NCBI GenBank assembly: GCA_964580455.1
Contig: CAZOKO010000077.1
Coordinates: 1-13,610 of the forward strand
Reading direction: 5' to 3'
DNA: 13,610 bases
DNA from: CAZOKO01 sp964580455
GTDB taxonomy: Bacteria > Desulfobacterota > WTBG01
Below, in pieces: positions 6,511-13,610 of this stretch. The notes beneath the pieces are model-generated. The model was given only the letters and a program-made list of their open reading frames with translations, was not told the origin of the DNA and ran no database searches. A program made the position numbers and the translations under genes. Numbering within the stretch: the first letter of the stretch is position 1; each line of letters starts with the position of its first letter.

Positions 6511-7302
6511 TTAAGCTTTTTTCTTCCTCCTTTCTGCACGTACTATTACAAAGATAGCAGCTACAAACGCTAAGGCAACAAATACCATAAAGGTTGGATT
6601 TAAAGTTATCCAGGGTTCAGAAGTAATTTCCCATTTAACCAGGAGTTCCACACAACTCCATAACACGATTACGGTTGGCATCGCATAACGAAAGGCGTAG
6701 TCCATCTCTTTTGCTTTGGTCAATCGGTAAAAGAGATAACTACCACCTAACAGGCACAGAACAAAAACTGTTTTGCAATAAAGGCTTTGCGGACCGAAAA
6801 AGTCTTCATCGTACCCGAAGAACAAAATCATGTGTCCAACCCAGATCATGAGAAACATCTTAATTGCAACTCTTGGACCCCAGTGATCTATAGAAATTTC
6901 AGGCAGGTTTCCTCTCGTAATACGCAAACCCTTCCTCAATGAAATAAAAAGGTTACATTTTATGTTTTCATTAAAAACAAGATAGATGAAAAGAGGGATG
7001 AGTATTGCGAGACTAAATTCCATCGCCTTCCTCTCTGTAATTTCAAGCGCTTCAGCACCTTCATGCACGCCAATCTCCACCAGACATGCCCAGAGAAGAA
7101 CTCCTGCAAGCATCCCTGTAAATGTTTCCCATGCGGGTGATTCTATATGTTTTGTCCAATAAATGATAATAGTTGCCAAAATTATGCCAGCAACTGCAAT
7201 CGGAAAATGCACACTGTGAGGAAGTCTCAAGGCCAAAACTGTTATAGCATGACCAAGTGGCATAATCAAAAGAACTGTAAAAAACGCTTTTACTCCATTC
7301 AC
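6511..7302 (-). CDS. Polytopic membrane protein of unknown function, downstream of the efflux pump
   Basis: 263 residues. I do not recognise the family. Hydrophobic stretches at about 6-26, 34-50, 63-79, 93-110, 147-163, 176-192, 207-223 and 237-254 suggest seven or eight membrane spans, followed by a basic tail (RRKKK). The two halves look related. GHAI (17-20) matches GHMI (156-159), and LWAC..E (70-76) matches LWSC.E (214-219), at similar distances (54 and 59 residues), so an internal duplication of a four-helix unit is likely. Cys, Glu and His lie in or beside the predicted helices (H18, C73, E76, H80, H157, C217, E219). The start is GTG with a strong AAGGAGG at 7309-7315, 6 bases upstream. 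The gene lies 110 bases after the RND pump on the same strand, so co-transcription is possible. A link to metal transport is only an inference from position. Confidence 0.75.
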   Translation of the reverse strand: MNGVKAFFTVLLIMPLGHAITVLALRLPHSVHFPIAVAGIILATIIIYWTKHIESPAWETFTGMLAGVLLWACLVEIGVHEGAEALEITERKAMEFSLAILIPLFIYLVFNENIKCNLFISLRKGLRITRGNLPEISIDHWGPRVAIKMFLMIWVGHMILFFGYDEDFFGPQSLYCKTVFVLCLLGGSYLFYRLTKAKEMDYAFRYAMPTVIVLWSCVELLVKWEITSEPWITLNPTFMVFVALAFVAAIFVIVRAERRKKKA

Positions 7303-7412
7303 TTTAATCCTCCTTTAGGATTGTTAATATCTCTATCCTTCTAATATTAAAGTATATTATTACTTAAACCTAAAGCATTTCATAAACATTTAAAAATATA
7401 ATAATTGTTCTC

Positions 7413-10400
7413 TCAGCTTACCATTTTACGTTTCCCTTCAAACCATCCGTAAAGAGCGGGGATTACAAATAGAGTAAGAAGTGTAGAGGTTAATAAACCA
7501 AAAATCACTACTATTGCCAGAGGCCTTTGTACTTCTGCTCCTATCCCCCGTGACAGTAAAAGTGGTAACAACCCGAGAACAGTTGTAAGAGCTGTCATCA
7601 AAACAGGGCGTAAACGTAACAGCGCACCCTCAATCACAGAGTCCTGCAATGATTTTCCCTTGAGGTAAAGCTCATTGATGTAGCTAACCAAAACAACACC
7701 ATTTTGCACCGCAATACCGAAGAGAGCTATGAATCCTACTGCTGCGGGAACAGATAGATACTCCCCAGCAACAAACAAACCAAAAATGCCACCTATCAGG
7801 GCAAGAGGAATATTTATAATGATTAAAAGTGCATGGTGTATGGACCCGAAGGTCAATCCAAGCATGAAAAATACCAACGCAATAACTACTGGTACAATAA
7901 TAGCGAGCCTGGCCATCGCTCTCTGCTGATTTTTAAATTGACCTCCATACTCTATATAGTAGCCTGGCGGGAGAGTGATTCTTTCATCAATTATCCTTTC
8001 AATATCAGCTACAACACTTCCCATATCCCTGCCACGAATATTACCCTGAATTACCCACCGGCGATGGTTGTTTTCACGGTTTATTTGAATAGGTCCAGTA
8101 ACCACTTTTACTTCAGCTACTTGCTCCAGTGGTATAAGCGCACCGTTTTGAGTTTGAATTAACAGATGTCTTATGGTTTCCGGGTCACTTCTGTATTGCT
8201 CTTGATATCTTATATGTATCCCAAATCGACGAATATTAAGGAAGATATAGTCCACATTTCTTCCACCTATTGCCAACTCAACCAGTTCCAGTACCCTGTT
8301 AACATTTACCCCGTATCGTGAACATGCAACGCGGTCAGCAATCACCTGAACCTGAGGTTGGCCAAAACTTTGTTCAACTGAAAGATCAACCAGCCCCGGT
8401 ACAATATCAATGGCATCATGGATTTCTTGCGCCTTCTCCCTGAGGATAGTTAGATCTTCTCCAAAGATCATTATAGCCAACTGTGCTCTTACACCTGTCA
8501 ATAGTTCATCAAACGCATTTTGAATTGGTTGAGTAAAATTTAACTGCACACCCGAATAAAGTGAAAGCTCGTGGTTTAAATCTTCAATCAATTCTTCTTT
8601 TTTTCTGTATGATTTCCAGCTACTCACCGGCATGAGTTCTATGTGAATTTCTGCATAGTTCACAGGGTGAGGGTGACTGCCGGCCTCAGGACGTCCGATT
8701 CTTGATATTACCTCCTCAACCTCCGGAAATTCAATAATTTTACGCTCCATCTTCATAATAGTTTCAGTAGCCTTTTGCAAAGAAATAGATGGAGCCATTG
8801 CTACACCAATCATTATCGAACCTTCCTCCAGCGTAGGTATAAATTCTGTTCCCAGAAAAGGAAGCAAAGCCATACTAATTAAAAAAGCAAATGTTGCAAT
8901 GATAACAACAGTCCTTCTTTTGTTCATTGCCCATATGAGAAGAGGGCGATAGAACTCCTTTATTTTTTTTATGAGAATAAATTCCCTGTGTTCTCCTCCC
9001 TTTAGCAGATAAGTAGAGAGTACTGGAGCTGAAATAATGGCAAAGAGCATGGATCCAAACAGTGCAAAAGATATAGTAAACGCCATTGGAGAAAACATTT
9101 TCCCTTCAACCCCCTGAAGGGTAAAGATCGGTAAAAATACAATTATAATAATGGCGATAGAAAATATAATCGGACGGCTCACCTCCTTCGCTGCAGTTAG
9201 AATGATATCGGTATTGCTCCGCTCGCTCCTGCTTCCTTCTTCGTTTAGATGCCTGAAAATATTCTCCACCATCACAATGGCACCATCACCCAGCATACCA
9301 ATGCCGATGGCAATACCACCCAACGACATAAGATTTGCAGAAATACCGGCATACTTCATACAGATAATAGATATCAAAGCAGAAAGTGGCAAAGCGAGGG
9401 CAACAATAAAAGCACTGCGGATATTGCCAAGGAATAGTGTAAGGGTCAGGATTACCAGGAAAGCTCCTAAGAGAAGAGCTTTTTTGACAGTCCAGGTGGC
9501 GTTTTGTACAAGCTCATCCTGTTCATAATAGGGCAGAAGATGTACACCATCAGGCAGTGATGCCTGAACCTCAGGAATTTTTTTGTACAGTCGTTCTATA
9601 ACGTCTGAGGTATTCTCACCAAAAAGCTTTAATACCATTCCTGAAACTACTTCCTGTTTACCATTACGGCTTACCACTCCCCTGCGAATTTCCTCTCCAT
9701 AGGCAACTTCAGCTATGTCTTTTATCATGACTGGAATACCGTCTAAAACTTTTATGTGAATATTTCTAATATGATCCAGATTTTGGAGTAACCCAATGCC
9801 ACGAACAAGATACTCCTCAGAGGTCAAGACCAAAAATTGCCCTCCTGCGTTACGATTATTCTCTTGTACAGCATCGACTACTTCTTCCAGGGTCACCTTA
9901 TACTTGTTTAAAGCATTGGGGTTTATGCGTATCTGATACTGCAAAACATGACCACCAATAGAAAGTATATCAGTCACACCCGGTACAGTCTGCAATTGAT
10001 ACTTCACTATCCAGTCGTTAATCTCACGCAGGTAAGTATTTGGTTCTTTCCCTTCCGTATTTGATCCCTTTTCAAGGGTAAGGTAATAAATAAAGATCTG
10101 TCCCAGACCGGTTGATATAGGACCTAACTTTGGTGGTTCTTCCATTTCAGGTAAGGAAGCCATAGCATCAGTAAGTCTTTCAGAAACTACCTGCCTGGCA
10201 AAATATATATCAATATCATCTTTGAAATAAACATAAATAACCGCCATACCAAAAGCAGATGTTGATTTTATTTGCGTAACTCCAGGCAGACCATTCATGG
10301 TTGATTCAATAGGGAATGTTATTAAACGCTCAATCTCCTCAGGCGCCATACCATCTGCTTCCACAAAAACAGGAACCATAATAGGCGATATATCCGGGAA

Positions 10401-10514
10401 AGCATCAACCGGCAACTCTGAGTAATTATAGATTCCCAAAATAGCTATGGCAATTGTTACTATAAGAACTAAAAAGCGGTACCTTAGTGAAACATCAACT
10501 ATTTTTTTATGCAT
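7413..10514 (-). CDS. czcA: Heavy-metal efflux RND pump (CzcA/CusA family)
   Basis: A 1033-residue inner-membrane pump that drives metal ions out through the adaptor and outer-membrane factor using the proton gradient. It has the family layout of 12 membrane spans and two large periplasmic loops. The helix-4 motif is GDGAIVMVEN (409-418), where D410 matches the proton-relay D405 of CusA. The three Cu/Ag methionines of CusA (M573, M623, M672) align with G570, Y620 and E670. CusA E939 and K984 align with Q937 and V971. This argues against Cu/Ag and for divalent cations, but the DFG part of the CzcA helix-4 signature is also absent (G404-I405-G406). An ATG at 10512-10514 is chosen over an upstream TTG at 10523. 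AGGAGG (10525-10530) is 10 bases from the ATG but only 1 base from the TTG. It is the third gene of the efflux operon. The symbol marks the family, not a proven substrate. Confidence 0.93.
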   Translation of the reverse strand: MHKKIVDVSLRYRFLVLIVTIAIAILGIYNYSELPVDAFPDISPIMVPVFVEADGMAPEEIERLITFPIESTMNGLPGVTQIKSTSAFGMAVIYVYFKDDIDIYFARQVVSERLTDAMASLPEMEEPPKLGPISTGLGQIFIYYLTLEKGSNTEGKEPNTYLREINDWIVKYQLQTVPGVTDILSIGGHVLQYQIRINPNALNKYKVTLEEVVDAVQENNRNAGGQFLVLTSEEYLVRGIGLLQNLDHIRNIHIKVLDGIPVMIKDIAEVAYGEEIRRGVVSRNGKQEVVSGMVLKLFGENTSDVIERLYKKIPEVQASLPDGVHLLPYYEQDELVQNATWTVKKALLLGAFLVILTLTLFLGNIRSAFIVALALPLSALISIICMKYAGISANLMSLGGIAIGIGMLGDGAIVMVENIFRHLNEEGSRSERSNTDIILTAAKEVSRPIIFSIAIIIIVFLPIFTLQGVEGKMFSPMAFTISFALFGSMLFAIISAPVLSTYLLKGGEHREFILIKKIKEFYRPLLIWAMNKRRTVVIIATFAFLISMALLPFLGTEFIPTLEEGSIMIGVAMAPSISLQKATETIMKMERKIIEFPEVEEVISRIGRPEAGSHPHPVNYAEIHIELMPVSSWKSYRKKEELIEDLNHELSLYSGVQLNFTQPIQNAFDELLTGVRAQLAIMIFGEDLTILREKAQEIHDAIDIVPGLVDLSVEQSFGQPQVQVIADRVACSRYGVNVNRVLELVELAIGGRNVDYIFLNIRRFGIHIRYQEQYRSDPETIRHLLIQTQNGALIPLEQVAEVKVVTGPIQINRENNHRRWVIQGNIRGRDMGSVVADIERIIDERITLPPGYYIEYGGQFKNQQRAMARLAIIVPVVIALVFFMLGLTFGSIHHALLIIINIPLALIGGIFGLFVAGEYLSVPAAVGFIALFGIAVQNGVVLVSYINELYLKGKSLQDSVIEGALLRLRPVLMTALTTVLGLLPLLLSRGIGAEVQRPLAIVVIFGLLTSTLLTLFVIPALYGWFEGKRKMVS

Positions 10515-10524
10515 GACTGTCAAT

Positions 10525-10542
10525 CCTCCTAGCGCAGTCGCT
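10525..10542 (-). promoter_or_regulatory. Ribosome binding site and adjacent small hairpin before the pump gene
   Basis: AGGAGG on the minus strand (10525-10530) fixes the pump start at the ATG 10 bases downstream. Directly beside it is a short inverted repeat, AGCG-CAGT-CGCT (10531-10542). The hairpin is too small to infer control with confidence. Confidence 0.5.
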
Positions 10543-10557
10543 GGGTTAGTTTAATCT

Positions 10558-10578
10558 AGTATCCAGTATCCAGCATCA
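10558..10578. repeat. Short heptad repeat in the adaptor-pump gap
   Basis: AGTATCC, AGTATCC and AGCATCA occur in tandem in the 119-base gap between the adaptor and pump genes. Two copies are exact and the third is degenerate. The rest of the gap holds no gene or clear terminator, so transcription probably reads through from adaptor to pump. Confidence 0.5.
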
Positions 10579-10642
10579 CTTTGCATAAGTTATCTTTTAA
10601 AAACATGACTCATTTGTTAATTTTTTGGACTATAATAAATGG

Positions 10643-11986
10643 CTAGTGCCCATGACCTGCGTGGCTATCCAACGTACTTGTAACTATTTTTGCCTTAAGT
10701 TCAAAAGCTCCTTTTGTTACGTAACGTTGCCCTACTTCCAAACCCGTGATGATTTCAGCGTGAGTTTTGTTTGTTCGCCCTACCCTAACATCCTGAGTCT
10801 CAAAACCCTCTTTATGGTAAACGAAGACACAGGTCTCACCTTCAAGATTTTGAAGGGCCGTTTTGGAAATGAGAAGTGGTACTGGTGTTTCCTCTTTAAC
10901 AAGGCGAGCAGTAACAAACAGACCGGGACGCCAGTTACCTTCTATGTTAGGAAGAGTTACACGTGCAAGGGCAGTACGAGTTTCATCTGCGACAATAGGT
11001 CCCAGATAAGATATGACACCTTCAGCATCTGGAATACCCTGTCCAGCAGATATCCGAACACGTTGGTCTTGCTTTACAAAAGGAAGATCTTTCTGGTAAA
11101 TGCTAAGATCCACCCACACCGTGCTCAAATCAGCAACTACAAATGCGATTTTATCCTCCCCAAGCACTTCACCAAGCGTAATGTCTTTCTCAATAACTTT
11201 TCCATCAAAAGGTGCAATGATTTCATATGATGTTAATATTTCGTCGGGATCGTGTGGAAGATCCTTAAGAAATTTAGTAGTAAACCCAAGCGAAAGAAGT
11301 TTTTGTTCAGCTGATGTTAACTCAATACGGGCTTCAGCAAGCGCCTTTTTTGCATCCAGGTATTCCTGCTCTGCGGTAATTTTCTTTTCCCATAGCCTTT
11401 TCTCTCTTTTGTGGTTTGCCTCTGCCAGCTCCAAACGTTCCATAGAAGCATGAAACGATGCACGCATATCGGCCAGTTCTCTGCTTTCGATTATCGCCAT
11501 GACTTCTCCCCTTCGAACCGTATCGCCCAAATTCTTCTTTACTTTTCGGACAACGCCTTGCATACGTGGAACAACGTTCGCCATTTGGTCTGCATTGATA
11601 CGAATTTCACCTGGGAAATTCAATTGTATTTGTAAATTCCCAGGTCCGGCAGTAGCTACTTCGATGCCCAATCCTTTCATTTCCGCATCAGTCAGGTGAA
11701 CAATATTTCCATCAATGTGTTCTTCGTGTTCTTCGCCATCATAATCATCACCAACTTCATGCTCATCATGTATTAATTCATCATGATCATGTTCATCATG
11801 GATCTCATTCTCGTCATGTAAGTGGTCATCATGCGTTTCCGGTTCATAATGAACATGTTCTTCCTGAGACTCATCATGGATATGTTCATCATTCTCCGTT
11901 AATCTGAAATATCTGATACCCGCAACAACAAGTAATAGAACTGCTATTGCTGCAAGAAAAAATATAAGGGTATTTTTATTTTTCAT
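10643..11986 (-). CDS. czcB: Periplasmic adaptor of metal efflux pump (CzcB-like), histidine-rich
   Basis: 447 residues. A hydrophobic N-terminal anchor or signal (about 7-27) is followed by a His/Asp/Glu-rich segment (about 31-92) with 14 histidines in HDEH-type repeats. Then come the membrane-fusion-protein domains: a lipoyl-like half near 130-150 (GVVRKVKKNLGDTV), an alpha-helical hairpin (about 160-230), the second lipoyl half (IIAPFDGKVIEKDITLGE), a beta-barrel and a membrane-proximal domain. The protein ends in HAGHGH. It joins the RND pump to the outer-membrane channel and may bind metal in the periplasm. The His-rich ends are typical of CzcB-type adaptors for Zn/Co/Cd, and the N-terminal methionines of CusB are not seen. 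The ATG has GGAG 10 bases upstream. The gene starts 27 bases after the stop of the outer-membrane factor gene, so the two are an operon. Exact metal unproven. Confidence 0.92.
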   Translation of the reverse strand: MKNKNTLIFFLAAIAVLLLVVAGIRYFRLTENDEHIHDESQEEHVHYEPETHDDHLHDENEIHDEHDHDELIHDEHEVGDDYDGEEHEEHIDGNIVHLTDAEMKGLGIEVATAGPGNLQIQLNFPGEIRINADQMANVVPRMQGVVRKVKKNLGDTVRRGEVMAIIESRELADMRASFHASMERLELAEANHKREKRLWEKKITAEQEYLDAKKALAEARIELTSAEQKLLSLGFTTKFLKDLPHDPDEILTSYEIIAPFDGKVIEKDITLGEVLGEDKIAFVVADLSTVWVDLSIYQKDLPFVKQDQRVRISAGQGIPDAEGVISYLGPIVADETRTALARVTLPNIEGNWRPGLFVTARLVKEETPVPLLISKTALQNLEGETCVFVYHKEGFETQDVRVGRTNKTHAEIITGLEVGQRYVTKGAFELKAKIVTSTLDSHAGHGH

Positions 11987-12013
11987 CTTTTTCTAGCTCC
12001 TAATTCCTTTTAA

Positions 12014-13393
12014 TTATTGTTTTACATTATTTTTGATAGAACTAAGGCTATCACCAATAAGACGTTCGATAGTAGCCACAGCTTTATGGTATCCAGCCAA
12101 TGCCTCAATATATTTCCCTTTAGCATCAAATAAGCTTTTTTGGGCATCCAAGAGGTCCAAATAGCCATATTTTCCCTCTCGATATCCTTCACGCACAGCA
12201 TCAAATGCACTTTGAGCTCCTGACATCACATCATTTTTCAATGTCATCGCTTCAAAAAAGTTAGTTGAAAGCCTTTGATAGGACTCATGCAGGGTAGTTA
12301 AAATCCTTACTTCTGCGGCGCTGTGTTCTTCCTGAGCTTTGGTAAGACGGTATGACGCCTCAAGTATTCCTCCTTGATTTCGGTCCAGCAAAGGAAGTGG
12401 TATCGAAAGATTCATTATATATGTTGTATCATTTGCCTCACCGAGATACTTCACACCTCCACCAAAAGTAATATCTGGCAATCTATCAGCCTTTGCCATA
12501 TCCAGGGCTGCTTGTCGTTGCTCTAATTCTGAAGACCAGCGTGCCAAGTCCGGATTTTTATGGATGTGATCTATTACATCTTCAAAGGGAGGAATGGGAG
12601 AAATAGCTTCCAGTTCACCACTGACATTTTCAAATTGTGTAGTTGTGCTCCCCCAGGTAGCAGCAAGACGTTTCCGAGCTGCTTCCAGCCCCCTTCTGAC
12701 TCGTTCTTGTTCTATTCTGATTATAGACAAGGCTACCTTAGATTTTGTCTCTTCCACGGGAGAGTCTTTTCCAGCTTTAACCCTTGCTGAAACAGTATTA
12801 AAAACATTTTCAGAGAGTTTAACCAAATCGTCTGTTAGGGTTAGATTCTCTTGCATAGCCAGCAAGCTAACAAAAGCTACAGTAACTTCAGTTAGTACAT
12901 CTAAACGTTTGCTCTCATAATCCCAACCAGCTACATCTCGCTCGATTGAAGCAACTTTTGTCCTTTTGGAACGCTTCCTGCCTAATTCAATTAGCTGGCT
13001 TAGTATGATCTTGGCTTCTGCTGAATAAAATCTGCTCCGTTCTCCCGAGCCACCAAAATTTTCCACTTCAGCTTCTAATTCAGGGTTTGGGGAAAGATTT
13101 GCTTGAAGTATTCTTGCCTCCCCTGTGCGTACCTCTAATGAGAAGGCTGCCAGCTCTGGATTATTAATAAGAGCAAGGGATAAGGCCTGCCTCAAGGAGA
13201 TGACCCCTGTCGGCTCTTCGAATTGAGGTGTAACCACAGCATCATTTGATGTCTTATAAGGTGGACGGTAGGTTGAAATATCTTTGCCCAAAGGACTTGG
13301 CTCAGGCCAGACCCTTTCTACATTATGAGCAGAACAACCAATAAAAACAACTGCCAACAGAATTACAAAAAATATCAGGTATTGTTTCTTCAT
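12014..13393 (-). CDS. czcC: Outer-membrane efflux lipoprotein (TolC/CzcC-like)
   Basis: A 459-residue outer-membrane factor that forms the exit channel of the tripartite efflux system. It starts with a lipoprotein signal, MKKQYLIFFVILLAVVFIGC, so C20 is the likely lipidated cysteine. Two TolC-type repeats follow, rich in long alpha-helices. The first begins at ISLRQALSLALINNPELAAF, and the second ends near EGYREGKYGYLDLLDAQKSL, a hallmark of the family. The start is the ATG at 13391-13393 with a perfect AGGAGG (13400-13405) 6 bases upstream. An in-frame GTG at 13436-13438 would add 15 residues before the signal peptide and has no ribosome binding site, so I reject it. It is the first gene of the efflux operon, and a candidate promoter lies upstream at 13462-13492. 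Confidence 0.93.
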   Translation of the reverse strand: MKKQYLIFFVILLAVVFIGCSAHNVERVWPEPSPLGKDISTYRPPYKTSNDAVVTPQFEEPTGVISLRQALSLALINNPELAAFSLEVRTGEARILQANLSPNPELEAEVENFGGSGERSRFYSAEAKIILSQLIELGRKRSKRTKVASIERDVAGWDYESKRLDVLTEVTVAFVSLLAMQENLTLTDDLVKLSENVFNTVSARVKAGKDSPVEETKSKVALSIIRIEQERVRRGLEAARKRLAATWGSTTTQFENVSGELEAISPIPPFEDVIDHIHKNPDLARWSSELEQRQAALDMAKADRLPDITFGGGVKYLGEANDTTYIMNLSIPLPLLDRNQGGILEASYRLTKAQEEHSAAEVRILTTLHESYQRLSTNFFEAMTLKNDVMSGAQSAFDAVREGYREGKYGYLDLLDAQKSLFDAKGKYIEALAGYHKAVATIERLIGDSLSSIKNNVKQ

Positions 13394-13399
13394 GAAAAA

Positions 13400-13405
13400 C
13401 CTCCT
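13400..13405 (-). promoter_or_regulatory. Consensus ribosome binding site of the efflux operon
   Basis: AGGAGG on the minus strand, 6 bases before the ATG. It decides the start of the outer-membrane factor, placing it directly at the lipoprotein signal peptide. Confidence 0.85.
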
Positions 13406-13434
13406 AAAATACAACCTCGTATTGTCAAAACAAA

Positions 13435-13549
13435 CCACAGATTCACCCCGTTAGATACTTACTTATAGCAATTGAACTTTGTAAGATGTCAACTCTGTTG
13501 GATAAACAAGCCTTCCACAAGGTTTGATATCTAACGGGGGAACCACAGA
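13435..13549. repeat. Small inverted-repeat element with flanking direct repeats (MITE-like)
   Basis: CCCCGTTAGATA at 13446-13457 and its exact reverse complement at 13528-13539 face each other across 70 bases. Extended outward they become TTCACCCCGTTAGATA (left) and TTCCCCCGTTAGATA (right, read inward), differing by one inserted A. The resulting 101-bp unit (13442-13542) is flanked by CCACAGA at 13435-13441 and 13543-13549. Terminal inverted repeats plus a 7-bp direct repeat is the signature of a small non-coding transposed element. A paired operator or a long-range hairpin would be the alternatives. It contains no open frame of note. Confidence 0.55.
13462..13492 (-). promoter_or_regulatory. 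Promoter candidate for the efflux operon, inside the inverted-repeat element
   Basis: On the minus strand a perfect -35 TTGACA (13487-13492) is followed after 19 bases by TATAAG (13462-13467). The -10 is preceded by TGC, which makes it an extended -10. The spacing is longer than ideal, and the extended -10 may compensate. The predicted start near 13455 gives a leader of about 60 bases. Confidence 0.5.
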
Positions 13550-13610
13550 AGTCAATATAGCAAAAAGAAAAACATATTTAAATTCTTTCTTTTGTCTTTA
13601 TTTTTTAAAT

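Noticed and set aside
7342..7359. Inverted repeat TAATAT/ATATTA in the gap after the pump gene as a terminator
   Set aside because: The stem is only A-T pairs with no following T-run. It does not support transcription ending between the pump and the membrane protein.
9151..9528. 125-codon open frame on the plus strand opposite the RND pump
   Set aside because: It is a shadow of the pump's conserved helix-4 coding region on the other strand.
10515..10523. TTG start for the RND pump, three codons upstream
   Set aside because: It is only 1 base from the AGGAGG, too close for initiation. The ATG at 10512-10514 is correctly spaced.
10625..11230. 201-codon open frame on the plus strand opposite the adaptor gene
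   Set aside because: It is antisense to a well-supported adaptor gene, its product has no recognisable motif, and no ribosome binding site is visible.
13394..13438. 15-residue N-terminal extension of the outer-membrane factor from a GTG
   Set aside because: It would put a polar segment before an intact lipoprotein signal peptide, has no ribosome binding site, and overlaps the left flanking repeat of the inverted-repeat element. The ATG at 13391-13393 has a perfect AGGAGG.
13563..13593. AAAAGAAA/TTTCTTTT inverted repeat near the window end as a terminator
   Set aside because: A weak, almost pure A-T stem with a 15-base loop, and no adjacent gene end is visible.

Overview
This looks like a chromosomal stretch from an AT-rich, Gram-negative and probably anaerobic or facultative environmental bacterium. 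The Gram-negative call rests on an outer-membrane efflux lipoprotein, a tripartite RND pump and a Tat-exported molybdoenzyme. The mix of a sigma-54 activator with a cysteine-bearing PAS domain, a lone receiver protein and short repeats would fit Planctomycetota (for example Brocadiales), Desulfobacterota-type bacteria or Nitrospirota. I cannot decide between these from the sequence alone.

Plus strand, 1-3533. The window opens with the last 20 codons of an unidentified gene ending at 63, which runs into a terminator-like hairpin. A stand-alone response-regulator receiver domain follows (185-550). After a 408-base gap comes a two-gene operon (959-3533) for a molybdenum hydroxylase of the isoquinoline 1-oxidoreductase type: a two-[2Fe-2S] subunit and a Tat-signal molybdopterin subunit. 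No FAD subunit, cytochrome or maturation factor is in view.

Middle, 3749-6476. A sigma-54-dependent activator (PAS, AAA+, Fis-type helix-turn-helix) is on the minus strand, convergent with the molybdoenzyme operon. It is divergent from plsX, the acyl-ACP phosphate acyltransferase of phospholipid synthesis. plsX stands alone here, with a clear sigma-70 promoter and a 12-bp palindrome in its leader.

Minus strand, 13393 down to 6511. This is a heavy-metal efflux operon in the order outer-membrane factor, periplasmic adaptor, inner-membrane RND pump. A 263-residue polytopic membrane protein of unknown function lies 110 bases beyond the pump. The adaptor has a His/Asp/Glu-rich N-terminal segment and an HxGHGH tail. 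The pump lacks the three methionines of the CusA Cu/Ag site. Together these point to divalent cations (Zn/Co/Cd/Ni) rather than Cu/Ag. Starts for the outer-membrane factor and the pump were moved inward to codons with good ribosome binding sites.

Upstream of the efflux operon is a compact element of about 101 bp. It has near-identical terminal inverted repeats, short flanking direct repeats (CCACAGA), and an internal promoter-like sequence pointing at the operon. The most interesting leads are this element, the unknown membrane protein with an apparent internal duplication, and the cysteine-containing PAS domain of the sigma-54 activator.
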